From Dyadobacter sp. (lineage in GTDB: Bacteria; Bacteroidota; Bacteroidia; Cytophagales; Spirosomataceae): 64,000 nucleotides of DNA. Positions 8,068 through 18,129 of the stretch are shown here, one piece after another. Every line of letters begins with the position of its first letter. Position 1 is the stretch's first letter. A program made the translations under genes and the position numbers. The stretch covers positions 233,612 to 297,611 of the forward strand of contig NZ_JAGIAS010000011.1 of the NCBI RefSeq assembly GCF_017744695.1, in the 5' to 3' direction. The notes under the pieces are model-generated. The model saw nothing but the letters and a program-made list of their open reading frames with translations. It was not told where the DNA came from and did not search any database.

Positions 8068-11037
8068 TTAAAAGTCCAGATTCAGGCCCAGCACGAACGT
8101 TCTCGGCCGCGGATAGAGGTTGTAATCGATACCACCGTTGATCTCGGGATCGAGGCCCTTGTATTTGGTGACTACAAATACATTCTGGCAGGTCGCATTG
8201 ATCCGCAGGTTCATCCGGTTGCCCAGCACACGGCCCGCACTGTAGCCTATGCCCACATTGTCCATGCGCAGGAAGGAGGCATTCTGGACATAGTAATCCG
8301 ACTGGTAACGGTTGTTGAAGAAGTTGGTATTATAAATGTCCGTGGTACTGTTGCCGAGGATGTTGTTCGGGTTCAGGATATTTCTCCTCACGCCGAAGTT
8401 CGAAGCCACGTTGTTGTACATATAGTTGCCGATGTTCGCCCGGAGAATGGTGCTCAGGCTCCATTTGTCGTAAGTAAGCTGCGTATTGAAACCCAACATT
8501 ACCTTCGGAAACGGCGACTTGTAGCGGTACTGGTCCTTTTGGTTAATCACCCCGTCGGCGTTCAAATCCGCGTAGACACCTTCCAGCGGTTTGCCATCCT
8601 GGTCGTATACCTGCTTGAAAACATAGTACGAAAAGGTATTGTAGTTAACGGAGTGGATCTGAATGCTCTGCCCGGTCCCGCCGGTGATGCCGCCGGTTTG
8701 GTTACCCGCAAATTCCGGGTCGCTGACGGCCGTCAGGTTGGTAATCTTGTTATTGTTGTAGGTAACATTGAACCCCGCATTCCAGGTCAGCTTGCCGGTA
8801 GCAATCGGCGTACCGTTCACCGCGAATTCGACACCCTTGTTCTCGATATTACCGACGTTGGTCAGGATCTGGTTGCTGAAATTCGAACCAATGGGGATAG
8901 GTACGGTATTCAGCAGGTTTTTTGTCTTTTTGTAATAAACATCCAGGCTTCCCGACAGGCGGTTATTGAAAAACCCGAAATCCAGGCCAGCATTGGCCGT
9001 TGCCGTCTGCTCCCACTTGATATTCTGGTCATAGGCAGCCGGGGCGGTCATGTTGTAAAAGGTATTTCCGAACTGGTACTGCGACGCGTTGGAACTCACC
9101 GAGTAAATACCGAGGTACGAGTAATTGGCAATGCCGTCCTGGTTACCGGTAACCCCGTAGCTAAGCCGGAGTTTGAGGTCGGTCAGCGCGCTCACCGGCT
9201 TCATAAACTCCTCCCGGTTAATGCGCCAGGTCACTGCCACAGACGGGAATACCCCCCAACGATTTTCAGGAGAGAACCGCGACGAACCGTCCGTCCGGAT
9301 CGAACCTGCGAGGATGTACTTGTCGTCGAAAGTGTAAATCAGCCTTCCATAGTAGGAAATGAGCGTATTTTCGGGGATGTCATATGCAAATTTGGGTTGC
9401 GAACCTTCCACAATCTCGCCATTGGCGCTGAAATTGGGATAGAAGTAATTTTTGGTCGCATTATTGTAGTAGCCATAACCGGCCGTAGCACTTACATTAC
9501 TTTTAATACTTTTGAGATCCTTCGCATAGCTGAGGTAAAATTCGGCGACCTTGTTGTTCACCTTTTGCAAATACTTGTTGTTCTGGCCCTTGGTCGTGAA
9601 ATTCTGCGCGGCATATTCCGGCACGAATGTCGTTCCGCTACCCTTTGAAATGTCGTACCCCAGGTTCAGGTTCGCATGCAAATCGGGCAGAAAATGGAAT
9701 TTATAGTCAAATTGCGCATTCCCGAAGCTGCGGTTGACCCTGCCGTTATTGTCCTGCTGGCGGATCAGCGCCACCGGGTTTCTCGGCGCATTCGGGTTGA
9801 GCGTCGCCTTACCGGCATCGTCTTTGGTTACCCATTCGAAATAACCACCGAACGGGCTTGTTTCATCCATCACCGCCTGGGTAGGATCAAACTGCACCGC
9901 ATTGATGATCGCGCCCTGATTGGCGAAGTGAGATTTGGTCTGAGCCCCTTTCAGGTTCAGGTCGACTTTCAGGTGTTTGTTGAAAAACCTCGGGCTGATG
10001 TTGATCGAAGCGGACGGGCGCTGCATTTTGTCGGTGATCAGAATCCCGTTTTGCAGCAAATATCCCAGTGAAACCCGGTAGGGCATACTTTTCAATGCCC
10101 CTGAAATGCTCAGGTTATTGTCGGTGCTGATGCCGGTGCGGTATATTTCATCCTGCCAGTCGGTTTTAGCAGAACCCAACAATGCTTTCTGGGCATCGGT
10201 CCCGTTCGTTTCTACATAAGTCCTGAACTCGTCGGCGCTGAGCGCATCCACGGTTTTGATAATTTTCGAAACAGCCAGTTGCGTATTGAAATTGATCACC
10301 GGCGTTCCACTCTGGCCTTTTTTGGTGGTGATCAGGATAACGCCGTTGGATGCACGCGAGCCGTAAATGGCCGTTGCCGAGGCATCTTTCAGCACGGTAA
10401 ACGTTTCAATATCGTTCGGGTTGATGAGGCTGAGCGGGTTCGGTGCGCCGCTCAGGCTGCTGCCGCTCAGCGGAACACCGTCAATCACGATTAGCGGGTC
10501 GTTACTCGCATTCAGCGACGCTCCCCCGCGGATGCGGATCGTGCTACCCGAGCCCGGCTGTCCGTTGTTGGACGTGATCGAAACCCCGGCCACCTTTCCC
10601 AAGATCAGTTGCTCGGGGCTCTGGACATTGCCTTGCTGGAAGTCCTTCGACGAAATGCTGGTGATCGAGCCCGTAAGCTCCTGCTTTTTCTGCGTACCAT
10701 ACCCAATCACGACCACTTCCGAAAGCTCTTTTGAATTATCGGCCAACGTGACATTGATGACGGATTCGATTCCGACAGCCACTTCCTTCACCAGCTTGCC
10801 CACGAAGCTGAATACAAGCGTTGCACCGGCCGGCACGTTGGAGAGAGAGTACTTTCCTGTTTCGTCGGTTTGGGTACCGAGCGCGCTGTTCTTGACCACA
10901 ACGGTAACGCCGGGTAATACCGAGCCGTCATGCTCATCGGTAACTTTTCCACTGACCGTGCCTTGCGCCATAAGCGCGACATTCCCAAGCAGGAGCAGAA
11001 GGGCAAAACAGACTGTCTTTTGGTAAAGCTGTTTCAT
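8068..11037 (-). CDS. susC: SusC/RagA-family TonB-dependent outer-membrane transporter
   Basis: About 989 residues from ATG 11037. A signal peptide (CFALLLLLGNVALMAQ) precedes a carboxypeptidase-like regulatory domain (GTVSGKVTDEHDGSVLPGVT), a TonB box-like region (SEVVVIGYGTQKKQELTGSI, the SusC hallmark), the plug (RIRGGASLNASNDPLIVIDG) and a long beta-barrel ending in an aromatic residue (RPRTFVLGLNLDF). It imports oligosaccharides delivered by SusD, using TonB energy. It heads the operon susC-susD-susE-GH13. Starts upstream at 11088 would precede the signal peptide by 17 unlikely residues. A promoter-like TAGTTTTG lies about 90 bases upstream. The neighbouring genes indicate starch or a related alpha-glucan as substrate. 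Confidence 0.95.
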   Translation of the reverse strand: MKQLYQKTVCFALLLLLGNVALMAQGTVSGKVTDEHDGSVLPGVTVVVKNSALGTQTDETGKYSLSNVPAGATLVFSFVGKLVKEVAVGIESVINVTLADNSKELSEVVVIGYGTQKKQELTGSITSISSKDFQQGNVQSPEQLILGKVAGVSITSNNGQPGSGSTIRIRGGASLNASNDPLIVIDGVPLSGSSLSGAPNPLSLINPNDIETFTVLKDASATAIYGSRASNGVILITTKKGQSGTPVINFNTQLAVSKIIKTVDALSADEFRTYVETNGTDAQKALLGSAKTDWQDEIYRTGISTDNNLSISGALKSMPYRVSLGYLLQNGILITDKMQRPSASINISPRFFNKHLKVDLNLKGAQTKSHFANQGAIINAVQFDPTQAVMDETSPFGGYFEWVTKDDAGKATLNPNAPRNPVALIRQQDNNGRVNRSFGNAQFDYKFHFLPDLHANLNLGYDISKGSGTTFVPEYAAQNFTTKGQNNKYLQKVNNKVAEFYLSYAKDLKSIKSNVSATAGYGYYNNATKNYFYPNFSANGEIVEGSQPKFAYDIPENTLISYYGRLIYTFDDKYILAGSIRTDGSSRFSPENRWGVFPSVAVTWRINREEFMKPVSALTDLKLRLSYGVTGNQDGIANYSYLGIYSVSSNASQYQFGNTFYNMTAPAAYDQNIKWEQTATANAGLDFGFFNNRLSGSLDVYYKKTKNLLNTVPIPIGSNFSNQILTNVGNIENKGVEFAVNGTPIATGKLTWNAGFNVTYNNNKITNLTAVSDPEFAGNQTGGITGGTGQSIQIHSVNYNTFSYYVFKQVYDQDGKPLEGVYADLNADGVINQKDQYRYKSPFPKVMLGFNTQLTYDKWSLSTILRANIGNYMYNNVASNFGVRRNILNPNNILGNSTTDIYNTNFFNNRYQSDYYVQNASFLRMDNVGIGYSAGRVLGNRMNLRINATCQNVFVVTKYKGLDPEINGGIDYNLYPRPRTFVLGLNLDF

Positions 11038-11125
11038 CGTAAAGGGATAAAATGTGATTGATTGCTTTCGAACATTTCGAGACGCCAATCGGATAAATCC
11101 AATTATTTATCGAAATATTTCCTGG

Positions 11126-11133
11126 CAAAACTA
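11126..11133 (-). promoter_or_regulatory. Putative -7 element of the susC operon promoter (TAGTTTTG)
   Basis: The minus strand reads TAGTTTTG, an exact match to the Bacteroidota -7 consensus TAnnTTTG, about 90 bases upstream of the susC start. I found no matching -33 TTTG at the usual 19-21 base distance, which would fit a regulator-dependent promoter. The same octamer occurs upstream of the DUF3455 lipoprotein. Confidence 0.4.
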
Positions 11134-11304
11134 TCCCCTTTCGAACCCGCTGTCGTTCCACTTCCCGTTTTCAGTGATTTTTTTGAAAACAGGGGCCTAA
11201 TACATTATAAATAATTCATTTCCAATACATTAAATACACCATTACGAGCTCCACTTTATAAAATGGCACTTATTTTCCTGATAATTTAAACCCAAAAAAG
11301 TCAA

Positions 11305-13185
11305 TTATTCCTCCGGACGGCTCGCATTATAGTAGTCGCGCGGGGTCTGCCCGGTGATTTTTTTGAACGACCGGTTGAATGCCGTTTTGGAATTGAAACC
11401 CACCTCGTAGGCAATGCTCAGCAGCGTGTAGTTTTTGAATTTCGGGTTATCGACCCGTTTTTTGAAATCCTCGATCCGGTAGGAGTTGATGAAGTCGAAG
11501 AAGTTCTTTTCGAAGCCGTCGTTAATCACCCTCGACAATGTGTGCTGCGACAGTTTCAGCTTGCCGGCCAGCTCGCTCAGGGTCAACTTCGGATTGGTGA
11601 AAGGCTTTTCTTTGGCCATGTACTCCTCGACCTGCCGTTTAAGATCAGAAATATCCTCCGCCTGCTCCGGTTTCTTGTCGGCGACGCTCTCCGGGCTTTC
11701 CTCTTCTTCCACACTCACGCCGGCATCAAAAATCGATCTTGGCTGCGGCGATATTTTGAAGATTTCGGGCTGGTGAATCGCAAAGTAACCCACGAAATAG
11801 GTAATGGTGGAAAAAGCCAGCCAGATCGCGTCCACGCTCCCCTCGACGATCTGGGTCACGTCGAAATCAAAGCAATAGCCCAAGCCGAGCATCGCGAAAA
11901 GGAAGTACCACAGTCCCAGGCATAGCGCCTGGATAAACAGCACCGTATTGAGGTAATGCAGGTTTTGTTCATACGAAAAATGGCTTTGGTACTGCTCTCT
12001 GTAAAAACGAAAGGTCTTGCGGAACAGAAACCAGAAATAGGTATTCCAGCCGAGGGCGAGCAGGCCCGTGCCAAGAAACACCCCGAATAAGCTCCGGTCG
12101 CGCACCAGGAATAGTAAGTGCAGTTCCCTGTCGCTGATCAGGAAAAACGGCAGGTATACAAAACACTGCAACAACACCGGTAAAAAAAGCACCACCTGCC
12201 TGAATGGCTTGACCGATTGATTGAAAAGCAGCCTTTGCAGGTAGAAATAGAATGCCGGAACGTAAAGGAAAAGGATGAAGTCCGGCATGAGGAGGATTTT
12301 CCCGAATGCCTGCGCTGCCTCCCGGTACCCGCCGATCGTCCGCAGCAGGATCATCAGCGAAGCCACACCGATCGTAATCACGAGCCAGCGGTTGGCCGGC
12401 CGGTTGTAATTCTGCATGGATGGGATCGCGATGATCAACAGAATACCCTGAAAAACCGAAAACAGCAGCAGCAGGTCGTACAAAGAATAGAAATGGAACG
12501 ATGCTGAAAGATCTTCCCAACCATCTATCTCAATGTTGATCGACATGTGATCGACTTTCGAATCGCGGTAGATCGTCCGGTTCGGGCGTGCCTTGCCACT
12601 CTCCCGCCCTTCGATGGATTGCCAGCTCCCGCGCGTGAACTTGTATTCGACCGGGTCCTTATCCGTGTAAATGGTGGTCCGGTAAGTCCCGTCCACGTTT
12701 TTGTACACCTTGTAAAGCGGGTTCGCAGGCTCCCAGTCATTGAAATTCCCCGAAATGAATATCTCCGCATCGTGCGGCGTGTTTTCAGGGAGCTTATTGA
12801 TAATGAAAGTATATACGATTTTCTTTTCCCAACCGGCAATGCGGATTTTGACCAAATGCGGATCGGCCTCTTTCGATGCGTCGTAAACCCGGTCGGCCAG
12901 CGGGCTTCCCGAAGAATCTCCCTCGACCATCGTCCAGTTGCCCTGGGTAATCTTGTATTCAAATCTCGACGGTACCTTCGGAATATCGATGTAATACTTT
13001 CCTGACGGGTCTTTCCTGAATTTGTAGTTCGGGTCACCCGGACTCCAGTTATTCAGATCCGAAGCGAGAAAAAGCGATGCCGACGGGGAAATCAGCGGCG
13101 GAGACGCCACAATTTCCATCCGAAGCTGCGCAAAAGCAACTCCGCACACCAAAGCCAGGATAGTGGTTAACAAAAGCTTATACAT
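11305..13185 (-). CDS. Membrane AraC-type regulator with two putative starch-binding modules and seven helices
   Basis: About 626 residues from ATG 13185 (13191 is TTG). A signal peptide (LLLTTILALVCGVAFAQ) is followed by two tandem CBM20/48-like beta modules: residues about 25-115 (SLFLASDLNNWSPGDPNYKF, FEYKITQGNWTMVEGD) and about 120-225 (IFISGNFNDWEPANPLYKVY, VEYKFTRGSWQSIEGR). About seven hydrophobic helices follow (about 230-470), then an acidic linker and a cytoplasmic AraC-type double HTH (about 520-626: LTLSELAGKLKLSQHTLSRV and LLSIAYEVGFNSKTAFNRSF). The layout suggests that glucan binding outside the membrane is passed to a DNA-binding domain inside. The gene sits directly upstream of susC on the same strand, so control of the Sus operon is likely, analogous in role to SusR. 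CBM assignment rests on motif reading and is less sure than the HTH. Confidence 0.8.
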   Translation of the reverse strand: MYKLLLTTILALVCGVAFAQLRMEIVASPPLISPSASLFLASDLNNWSPGDPNYKFRKDPSGKYYIDIPKVPSRFEYKITQGNWTMVEGDSSGSPLADRVYDASKEADPHLVKIRIAGWEKKIVYTFIINKLPENTPHDAEIFISGNFNDWEPANPLYKVYKNVDGTYRTTIYTDKDPVEYKFTRGSWQSIEGRESGKARPNRTIYRDSKVDHMSINIEIDGWEDLSASFHFYSLYDLLLLFSVFQGILLIIAIPSMQNYNRPANRWLVITIGVASLMILLRTIGGYREAAQAFGKILLMPDFILFLYVPAFYFYLQRLLFNQSVKPFRQVVLFLPVLLQCFVYLPFFLISDRELHLLFLVRDRSLFGVFLGTGLLALGWNTYFWFLFRKTFRFYREQYQSHFSYEQNLHYLNTVLFIQALCLGLWYFLFAMLGLGYCFDFDVTQIVEGSVDAIWLAFSTITYFVGYFAIHQPEIFKISPQPRSIFDAGVSVEEEESPESVADKKPEQAEDISDLKRQVEEYMAKEKPFTNPKLTLSELAGKLKLSQHTLSRVINDGFEKNFFDFINSYRIEDFKKRVDNPKFKNYTLLSIAYEVGFNSKTAFNRSFKKITGQTPRDYYNASRPEE

Positions 13186-13388
13186 GTACAAATCAAATCA
13201 AACATTTGCTAAAAAACTATCCGTGCCGGCGGGTGGAGGCTTTTGGGGAACGCCCGTCTGAGATTCAATCGGAGCACCAGGACCCGTTAACTAAGTTCCA
13301 CCCCTGAACGCGCCCCTGAACATTGCTCCTGCCTTCAAAATACAATACTTTTATTTCCTGATTCACAACGTATCGTACTCACCACGTG

Positions 13389-13396
13389 TAGGTTTG
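13389..13396 (+). promoter_or_regulatory. Putative -7 element (TAGGTTTG) for the hybrid two-component gene
   Basis: TAGGTTTG matches the Bacteroidota TAnnTTTG consensus 32 bases before ATG 13429. Transcription from it would begin close to or after the earlier in-frame ATG at 13405, which supports the later start and the signal peptide that follows it. No -33 TTTG is seen at the usual distance. Confidence 0.4.
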
Positions 13397-13428
13397 CTCC
13401 TGACATGCCAGGCTTTACTACCCGACCT

Positions 13429-16400
13429 ATGAAAAAAATAACCCTGCTTTTCGCCCTGGCCATGGGCCTGAACGCAGCGGCACAAAAGCCCGATTCTCCG
13501 CTTGCAAAAATCTGGCAGCAGAGCCTTCCATTCATTACCAACTATTCGACGGACGAATACAAGGCAGCATTCCAGAACTGGGCGCTGGTACAGGGCAATA
13601 ATGGCATTATGTATGCCGCGAATAACTCGGGGGTGCTCGAATACGACGGGGTGACATGGCAGCTCATACCTACCAGCGAGGGTAACCCCGTACGGTCGCT
13701 CGCCAAGGACGCCCAAGGGCGCATTTATGTCGGCGGCTCAGGGGAAGTGGGCTATCTGGCCGAAAACAGCCAGAATAAAATGGTTTTCCATTCGCTGAAA
13801 AATAAACTCAGGAGCGCCGACCGGAACTTCGGAAATATCTGGTTCACTTTTGCCGACAAGGGCTCTGTTTATTTCGTCTGCGATCTGCATATCCTCGAAT
13901 TTACCGGCGGGAAGTTCAAAGTATGGAAAAGCGACATCGGTACGCTGGGTTTTGCCTGGCTGGTCAACGACGTCCTGTACGTGAGCGTAAGCGGGAAGGG
14001 CTTGTACCGAAAGGAACGGGATGCATTGAAACTGGTCAAAGGCGGCGAAGCATTTAAAGGAATGGGGCTCACGACCTTGTTACCTTTCGAGGGCAAAAAA
14101 CTGCTGGCAACAGGCCTCAGTAAGGAATTCTACATTTACGACGGGGCAGCGCTGGCACCGTTGATGAAGGACGGCCAACGGGTCAGGATCAAGGATGCGG
14201 TGTACCACAGCGCACAGCTCAGCAGCGGAGATTATGCGCTGGCTACCACCGGGTCCGGGTTTTACCTGATGCAACGCAACGGGACCATCCGTAACAATAT
14301 CTGCCGGAAAGAAGGGCTGTCCAGCGACGCCGTGTATGCCGTTTTCGAGGATGCTGAAAAGGATTTGTGGCTCGCTACCGACAATGGGATCAGCCGCCTG
14401 GAAATCAGCTCGCCGTTGCGGGTACTCAACGAAAATCACGGTATCGACGAAAATCCCATGGACATCGAGGTTTTCAACAACAAACTCTTTACCACCAACA
14501 GCAAGGGACTTTTCGAATTGAATAGCCCGCCTTCGCAGGATATTTCCAAGCTCCATTTCAAAAAAATCTCCGGCATCGACAACCTGACCATGCATTGCCA
14601 GACCTTTGGAAACGAACTGATTGTATCCAATTACGACGGCGTTTTTGTGCTGGACCAAACCGGTCGCCGGTCGCAAATAGCCAAGGAAAATGTAGTACGC
14701 GTAGAGGAAGCCCGATCGGCACAAGTCCCGCCGCATTTACTCGTAGGCCTGGAAGGAAACGGCCTTACCGAGCTGCTTTGGAAAGACGGCAAATGGGTGC
14801 AGGGCGGCAGGCGCGACGATATGAAGTTTTATTCCGAAAGCTTCGCGCGCGGGGCGGACGGCACCATTTTCATCAACAGCCGGCGAAACGGGATCTATGA
14901 AATGGCCTGGCAAACCCCAGGCGCAGGGCATTCATTGGCCGAGCCGTTCAAACTGATTCACCATGGCCCGGAAAACGGGCTATCGTCCAATAAAATCCGT
15001 TGGTTGGAAAGGGTTGGCAATACGGTTTACGCTTCCACCGACGAGGCTATGCATCGTTTTAACCCTGCTAAGCGTGCTTTTGAAGTAGATTCGGTACTGA
15101 CCGCCGGTGTAGCGTCCTACAAGGGCGGGTGGATCAACGAAATAGTCGCCGGCCGCGACGGTACCATGTGGTTTACACTTTACCACAATTACCAGAGCCA
15201 GGTTTTCGAATACGCACAGGGCAGGTTGCAAAGGTTACCGGTGTCGGGCCGGCTGTCGGAAGCGCTTATTTCCAAAGTACACGACAATGGCGACGGATTC
15301 ATGGTTTTTGGTTCCAACAAATGGCTGGTACTTTTTGACAAAAACCTCCAAACGGGTATCACCAGGCCATTCAAGACCCTGATCCGCCGGATTTCGATAG
15401 ACCAGGATTCTTCGGTCAGTTTCCGGGGCGTCCCGTCCGAAATGGCTTACGGTCACCGGCTGCGGTTTCAGTTTGCATTGCCCAGCTATGATCTTTCGGC
15501 TAAAAACCAGTTTCAATATTTCCTCGAAGGTTTCCACGACAAATGGTCTCCGTGGTCGGGCGAGGCGTTCGTCGACTTCACCAACCTGCCCGAGGGGAAC
15601 TATGTATTCCGGGTCCGTGGCAAAGACGTATATGGCCATGCGGGAGAGGACGACCTGTTGGCCTTTACCATTTTGCCGCCATGGTACCGCACGTGGTGGG
15701 CATTTGCCATTTACGCCATGTTGCTGGGAGGGATGGCCGTCATGCTGGTGCGGTTCCGTGAAAGAAAGCTGAAACTGGAAAAACTTGTCCTGGAAAATAC
15801 CGTCCGCGAGCGCACCGAGAAAATCATGCTCCAAACCGAAGAGTTGAAAGAAATGGACCGCATGAAGTCGCGGTTCTTTGCCAATATTTCTCACGAGTTC
15901 CGCACGCCCCTAACGCTCATTCTGGCGCCTCTTGAAGAGGAATTGGCCCGAAAGCCTCCCGAAGAACAAGGTAAACTACTGCTCATGAAGCGCTATGCCA
16001 ACCGGTTGCTGGAACTGGTCAATCAATTGCTGAACCTGTCGAAACTGGAAGCGGGTAAAATGGAACTTCACGTCCAAAAAGGCGAGTTGCGCCAGTTTCT
16101 GAGTGTGCTGTCCTCCTCATTCGACTCGCTGGCGCAGCATAAGGAAATTGCTTTTGAAAAAAACATTACAGTACCGGAGGGGCTTTTCTGGTTCGATCCC
16201 GACAAGCTCGAAAAAGTGATCATCAACCTTCTTTCCAACGCATTCAAATTCACGCCACCGGGCGGCACAGTGAAGTTTGCCGGTCATATTACCGAACGGG
16301 GTGGCAGGCCTGTGCTCCAAGCTTCGGTATCGGATACGGGCCGCGGCATAGCACCCGAAGAACAGAAAAAGGTGTTTGAGTCGTTTTATCAAGCCAGGCA

Positions 16401-17457
16401 GACCGTCGAAAACCAGGATGGCGGCACAGGCCTGGGATTAGCATTCGCCAAAGAGCTCGTCAAGCTGCACAATGGAAATATCTCACTCCACAGCGAGATC
16501 GGCAAGGGCTCGGTTTTCTCCATTCAAATACCCATTGACAGGGAAGGTTACAAGCCAGACCAAATCATCGAAAATGCTCCCGATCAATACACATTATCTT
16601 CCACCCAACCGGCTGCGCAGGCCCCGGCCATGCCGCTTTCAAAAGACGAAGGAAGTCAAGAACGTCATGCGGCAGCCGGCGCGACTATGCAGGAAACAGT
16701 ACTGATCGTGGAGGATAATGCCGAATTGCGCGACTACATGGCGTCCCTGCTCGAAGGCCAATACACCGTTTTCAAGGCGCCCGACGGCGTGGAAGCGCTC
16801 GCATGCGCACGCAAGGTATTGCCGAGCCTTATCATCAGCGACCTGATGATGCCCCGGATGGACGGCATCGAGCTCACGGCCGGCATCAAATCCGACGAAC
16901 GGACGAGCCATATCCCGGTGATCCTGCTTACGGCAAAAAGCGGCCAGGAATCAAGGATCGACGGATTGAAAACCGGCGCGGACGATTACCTCACCAAGCC
17001 GTTCTCCGTGGAGGAACTGACGGTCCGGGTCGCGAACCTGATCGAACTTAGAAAAAAACTGGCCGGGCGCTACCGCGAACGCATTCGGGTACACGTCACG
17101 TCCCCGGAAGAAATGTCGCTCGATGACAAGTTTCTGATGAAAGCCAAGGCAATCGTGGAAGCCAATATGGAAGACGTTCTGTTCTCGGTCGAGAAAATGG
17201 CGGATGAGATGAGCCTGAGCCGCACCCAGCTGTTGCGAAAGCTCAAAGCGCTCACCGGCCTGGCCCCGAACGATTTTATCCGCGACCTGCGACTTCAAAA
17301 AGCGGCTGAAATGATCCGTCAAAAAGCCGACACGATCACGCAGATCGGCTATGCGGTGGGATTTAATGACCAATCGTATTTCAGCAAAAGCTTTAAAAAG
17401 GAATTCGGCGAAACCCCCACGGAATATGCCGCGAGGGTTTCCCAAAAAGAAGAATAA
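13429..17457 (+). CDS. Hybrid two-component system sensor/regulator (propeller-Y_Y_Y-kinase-receiver-AraC)
   Basis: About 1342 residues from ATG 13429 (an in-frame ATG at 13405 adds eight residues before the signal peptide MKKITLLFALAMGLNAAA). The periplasmic part is a two-component-propeller sensor (about 25-680) ending in a Y_Y_Y domain (about 690-765, including YFLEGFHDKWSPWSGEAFVD). One helix (about 770-790) crosses the membrane. A HisKA domain follows (FFANISHEFRTPLTLILAPL, phospho-His822), then HATPase_c (NLLSNAFKFTPPGG, DTGRGIAPEE, GGTGLGLAFAKEL), a receiver (VLIVEDNAELRDYM; phospho-Asp1138 in SDLMMPRMDG) and a C-terminal AraC HTH (FSVEKMADEMSLSRTQLLRK, ITQIGYAVGFNDQSYFSKSF). Such proteins sense glycan fragments and switch on the adjacent polysaccharide utilisation locus. 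It is divergent from the AraC regulator and Sus operon. All phosphorelay residues are present. Confidence 0.95.
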   Translation: MKKITLLFALAMGLNAAAQKPDSPLAKIWQQSLPFITNYSTDEYKAAFQNWALVQGNNGIMYAANNSGVLEYDGVTWQLIPTSEGNPVRSLAKDAQGRIYVGGSGEVGYLAENSQNKMVFHSLKNKLRSADRNFGNIWFTFADKGSVYFVCDLHILEFTGGKFKVWKSDIGTLGFAWLVNDVLYVSVSGKGLYRKERDALKLVKGGEAFKGMGLTTLLPFEGKKLLATGLSKEFYIYDGAALAPLMKDGQRVRIKDAVYHSAQLSSGDYALATTGSGFYLMQRNGTIRNNICRKEGLSSDAVYAVFEDAEKDLWLATDNGISRLEISSPLRVLNENHGIDENPMDIEVFNNKLFTTNSKGLFELNSPPSQDISKLHFKKISGIDNLTMHCQTFGNELIVSNYDGVFVLDQTGRRSQIAKENVVRVEEARSAQVPPHLLVGLEGNGLTELLWKDGKWVQGGRRDDMKFYSESFARGADGTIFINSRRNGIYEMAWQTPGAGHSLAEPFKLIHHGPENGLSSNKIRWLERVGNTVYASTDEAMHRFNPAKRAFEVDSVLTAGVASYKGGWINEIVAGRDGTMWFTLYHNYQSQVFEYAQGRLQRLPVSGRLSEALISKVHDNGDGFMVFGSNKWLVLFDKNLQTGITRPFKTLIRRISIDQDSSVSFRGVPSEMAYGHRLRFQFALPSYDLSAKNQFQYFLEGFHDKWSPWSGEAFVDFTNLPEGNYVFRVRGKDVYGHAGEDDLLAFTILPPWYRTWWAFAIYAMLLGGMAVMLVRFRERKLKLEKLVLENTVRERTEKIMLQTEELKEMDRMKSRFFANISHEFRTPLTLILAPLEEELARKPPEEQGKLLLMKRYANRLLELVNQLLNLSKLEAGKMELHVQKGELRQFLSVLSSSFDSLAQHKEIAFEKNITVPEGLFWFDPDKLEKVIINLLSNAFKFTPPGGTVKFAGHITERGGRPVLQASVSDTGRGIAPEEQKKVFESFYQARQTVENQDGGTGLGLAFAKELVKLHNGNISLHSEIGKGSVFSIQIPIDREGYKPDQIIENAPDQYTLSSTQPAAQAPAMPLSKDEGSQERHAAAGATMQETVLIVEDNAELRDYMASLLEGQYTVFKAPDGVEALACARKVLPSLIISDLMMPRMDGIELTAGIKSDERTSHIPVILLTAKSGQESRIDGLKTGADDYLTKPFSVEELTVRVANLIELRKKLAGRYRERIRVHVTSPEEMSLDDKFLMKAKAIVEANMEDVLFSVEKMADEMSLSRTQLLRKLKALTGLAPNDFIRDLRLQKAAEMIRQKADTITQIGYAVGFNDQSYFSKSFKKEFGETPTEYAARVSQKEE

Positions 17458-18078
17458 TCAGGGAATGCGTTTGACGAACCGGTAAACGGCCGTGTAAGGT
17501 ACGCTGGCCGTATCGGTCAGGCCGGTCGGAGGCGTTACCGGGACCCTCCCGCCCGTTGTGGCAATCCTGAAAATGTACCCCACCCCCTGAAAAATACCGG
17601 TCGGCTCCTGCCCGTCCTTGTTGCCCAGCAGCAGCCAATCGATGCTCTTCGGATCTTTGGAATAGGTTTTCGCGGGGCTGAACGCCTGCCCCATAATCGT
17701 GTATCCCGGGCCATTCAGCTTCCAGGTGGGGCCGGCATAATGGCGTCCGATTTTCGCATTGGACGCATCATACAATTCCGCTTCCGGCGCCACAAAAACC
17801 CACTGGTACTGAACCGCCCCCGCGCCCTCCTTCACCTGCGCCTTGTACTTCTGCACCCCGACAGCGAAATAGGTAGCGACCCGCTCATATCCTTTCGGAT
17901 TGGGCGGAAGTGTAAATGCTGCCGGCATCGTCAGATTTTCACTGAGCATAATATGGTCGGCAGGCGTGGTAACCGGTTTGGGATGGTCATCTTGATCCGA
18001 GCAGGCGTTCAGGGAGCCCATCAACATAACGAATGCGAGAATGCGTCCGCACAGGCGGAAAATGTGATTGTTTTTCAT
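17458..18078 (-). CDS. DUF3455 lipoprotein
   Basis: A 206-residue lipoprotein: hydrophobic leader LAFVMLMGSLNAC with a lipobox Cys, then an Asp-rich linker. Residues about 65-200 match DUF3455: GVQKYKAQVKEGAGAVQYQW, FVAPEAELYDASNAKIGRHY, AGPTWK, SIDWLLLGNKDGQEPTGIFQ and YIFRIATTGGRVPVTPPTG. The function of this family is not known; members are secreted and common in soil bacteria and fungi. The stop codon abuts the stop of the hybrid two-component gene with no spacer. A TAGTTTTG promoter word lies about 50 bases upstream. No partner gene is evident. Confidence 0.8.
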   Translation of the reverse strand: MKNNHIFRLCGRILAFVMLMGSLNACSDQDDHPKPVTTPADHIMLSENLTMPAAFTLPPNPKGYERVATYFAVGVQKYKAQVKEGAGAVQYQWVFVAPEAELYDASNAKIGRHYAGPTWKLNGPGYTIMGQAFSPAKTYSKDPKSIDWLLLGNKDGQEPTGIFQGVGYIFRIATTGGRVPVTPPTGLTDTASVPYTAVYRFVKRIP

Positions 18079-18129
18079 AGCTGTTTAATGTAAATGAATG
18101 GGATAAAAATGGTTGGGACCAACCGGCGA

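Noticed and set aside
8539..9648. Plus-strand frame of 369 codons opposite susC
   Set aside because: Antisense shadow of the beta-barrel coding sequence; its residue pattern is the complement of susC codons and shows no domain.
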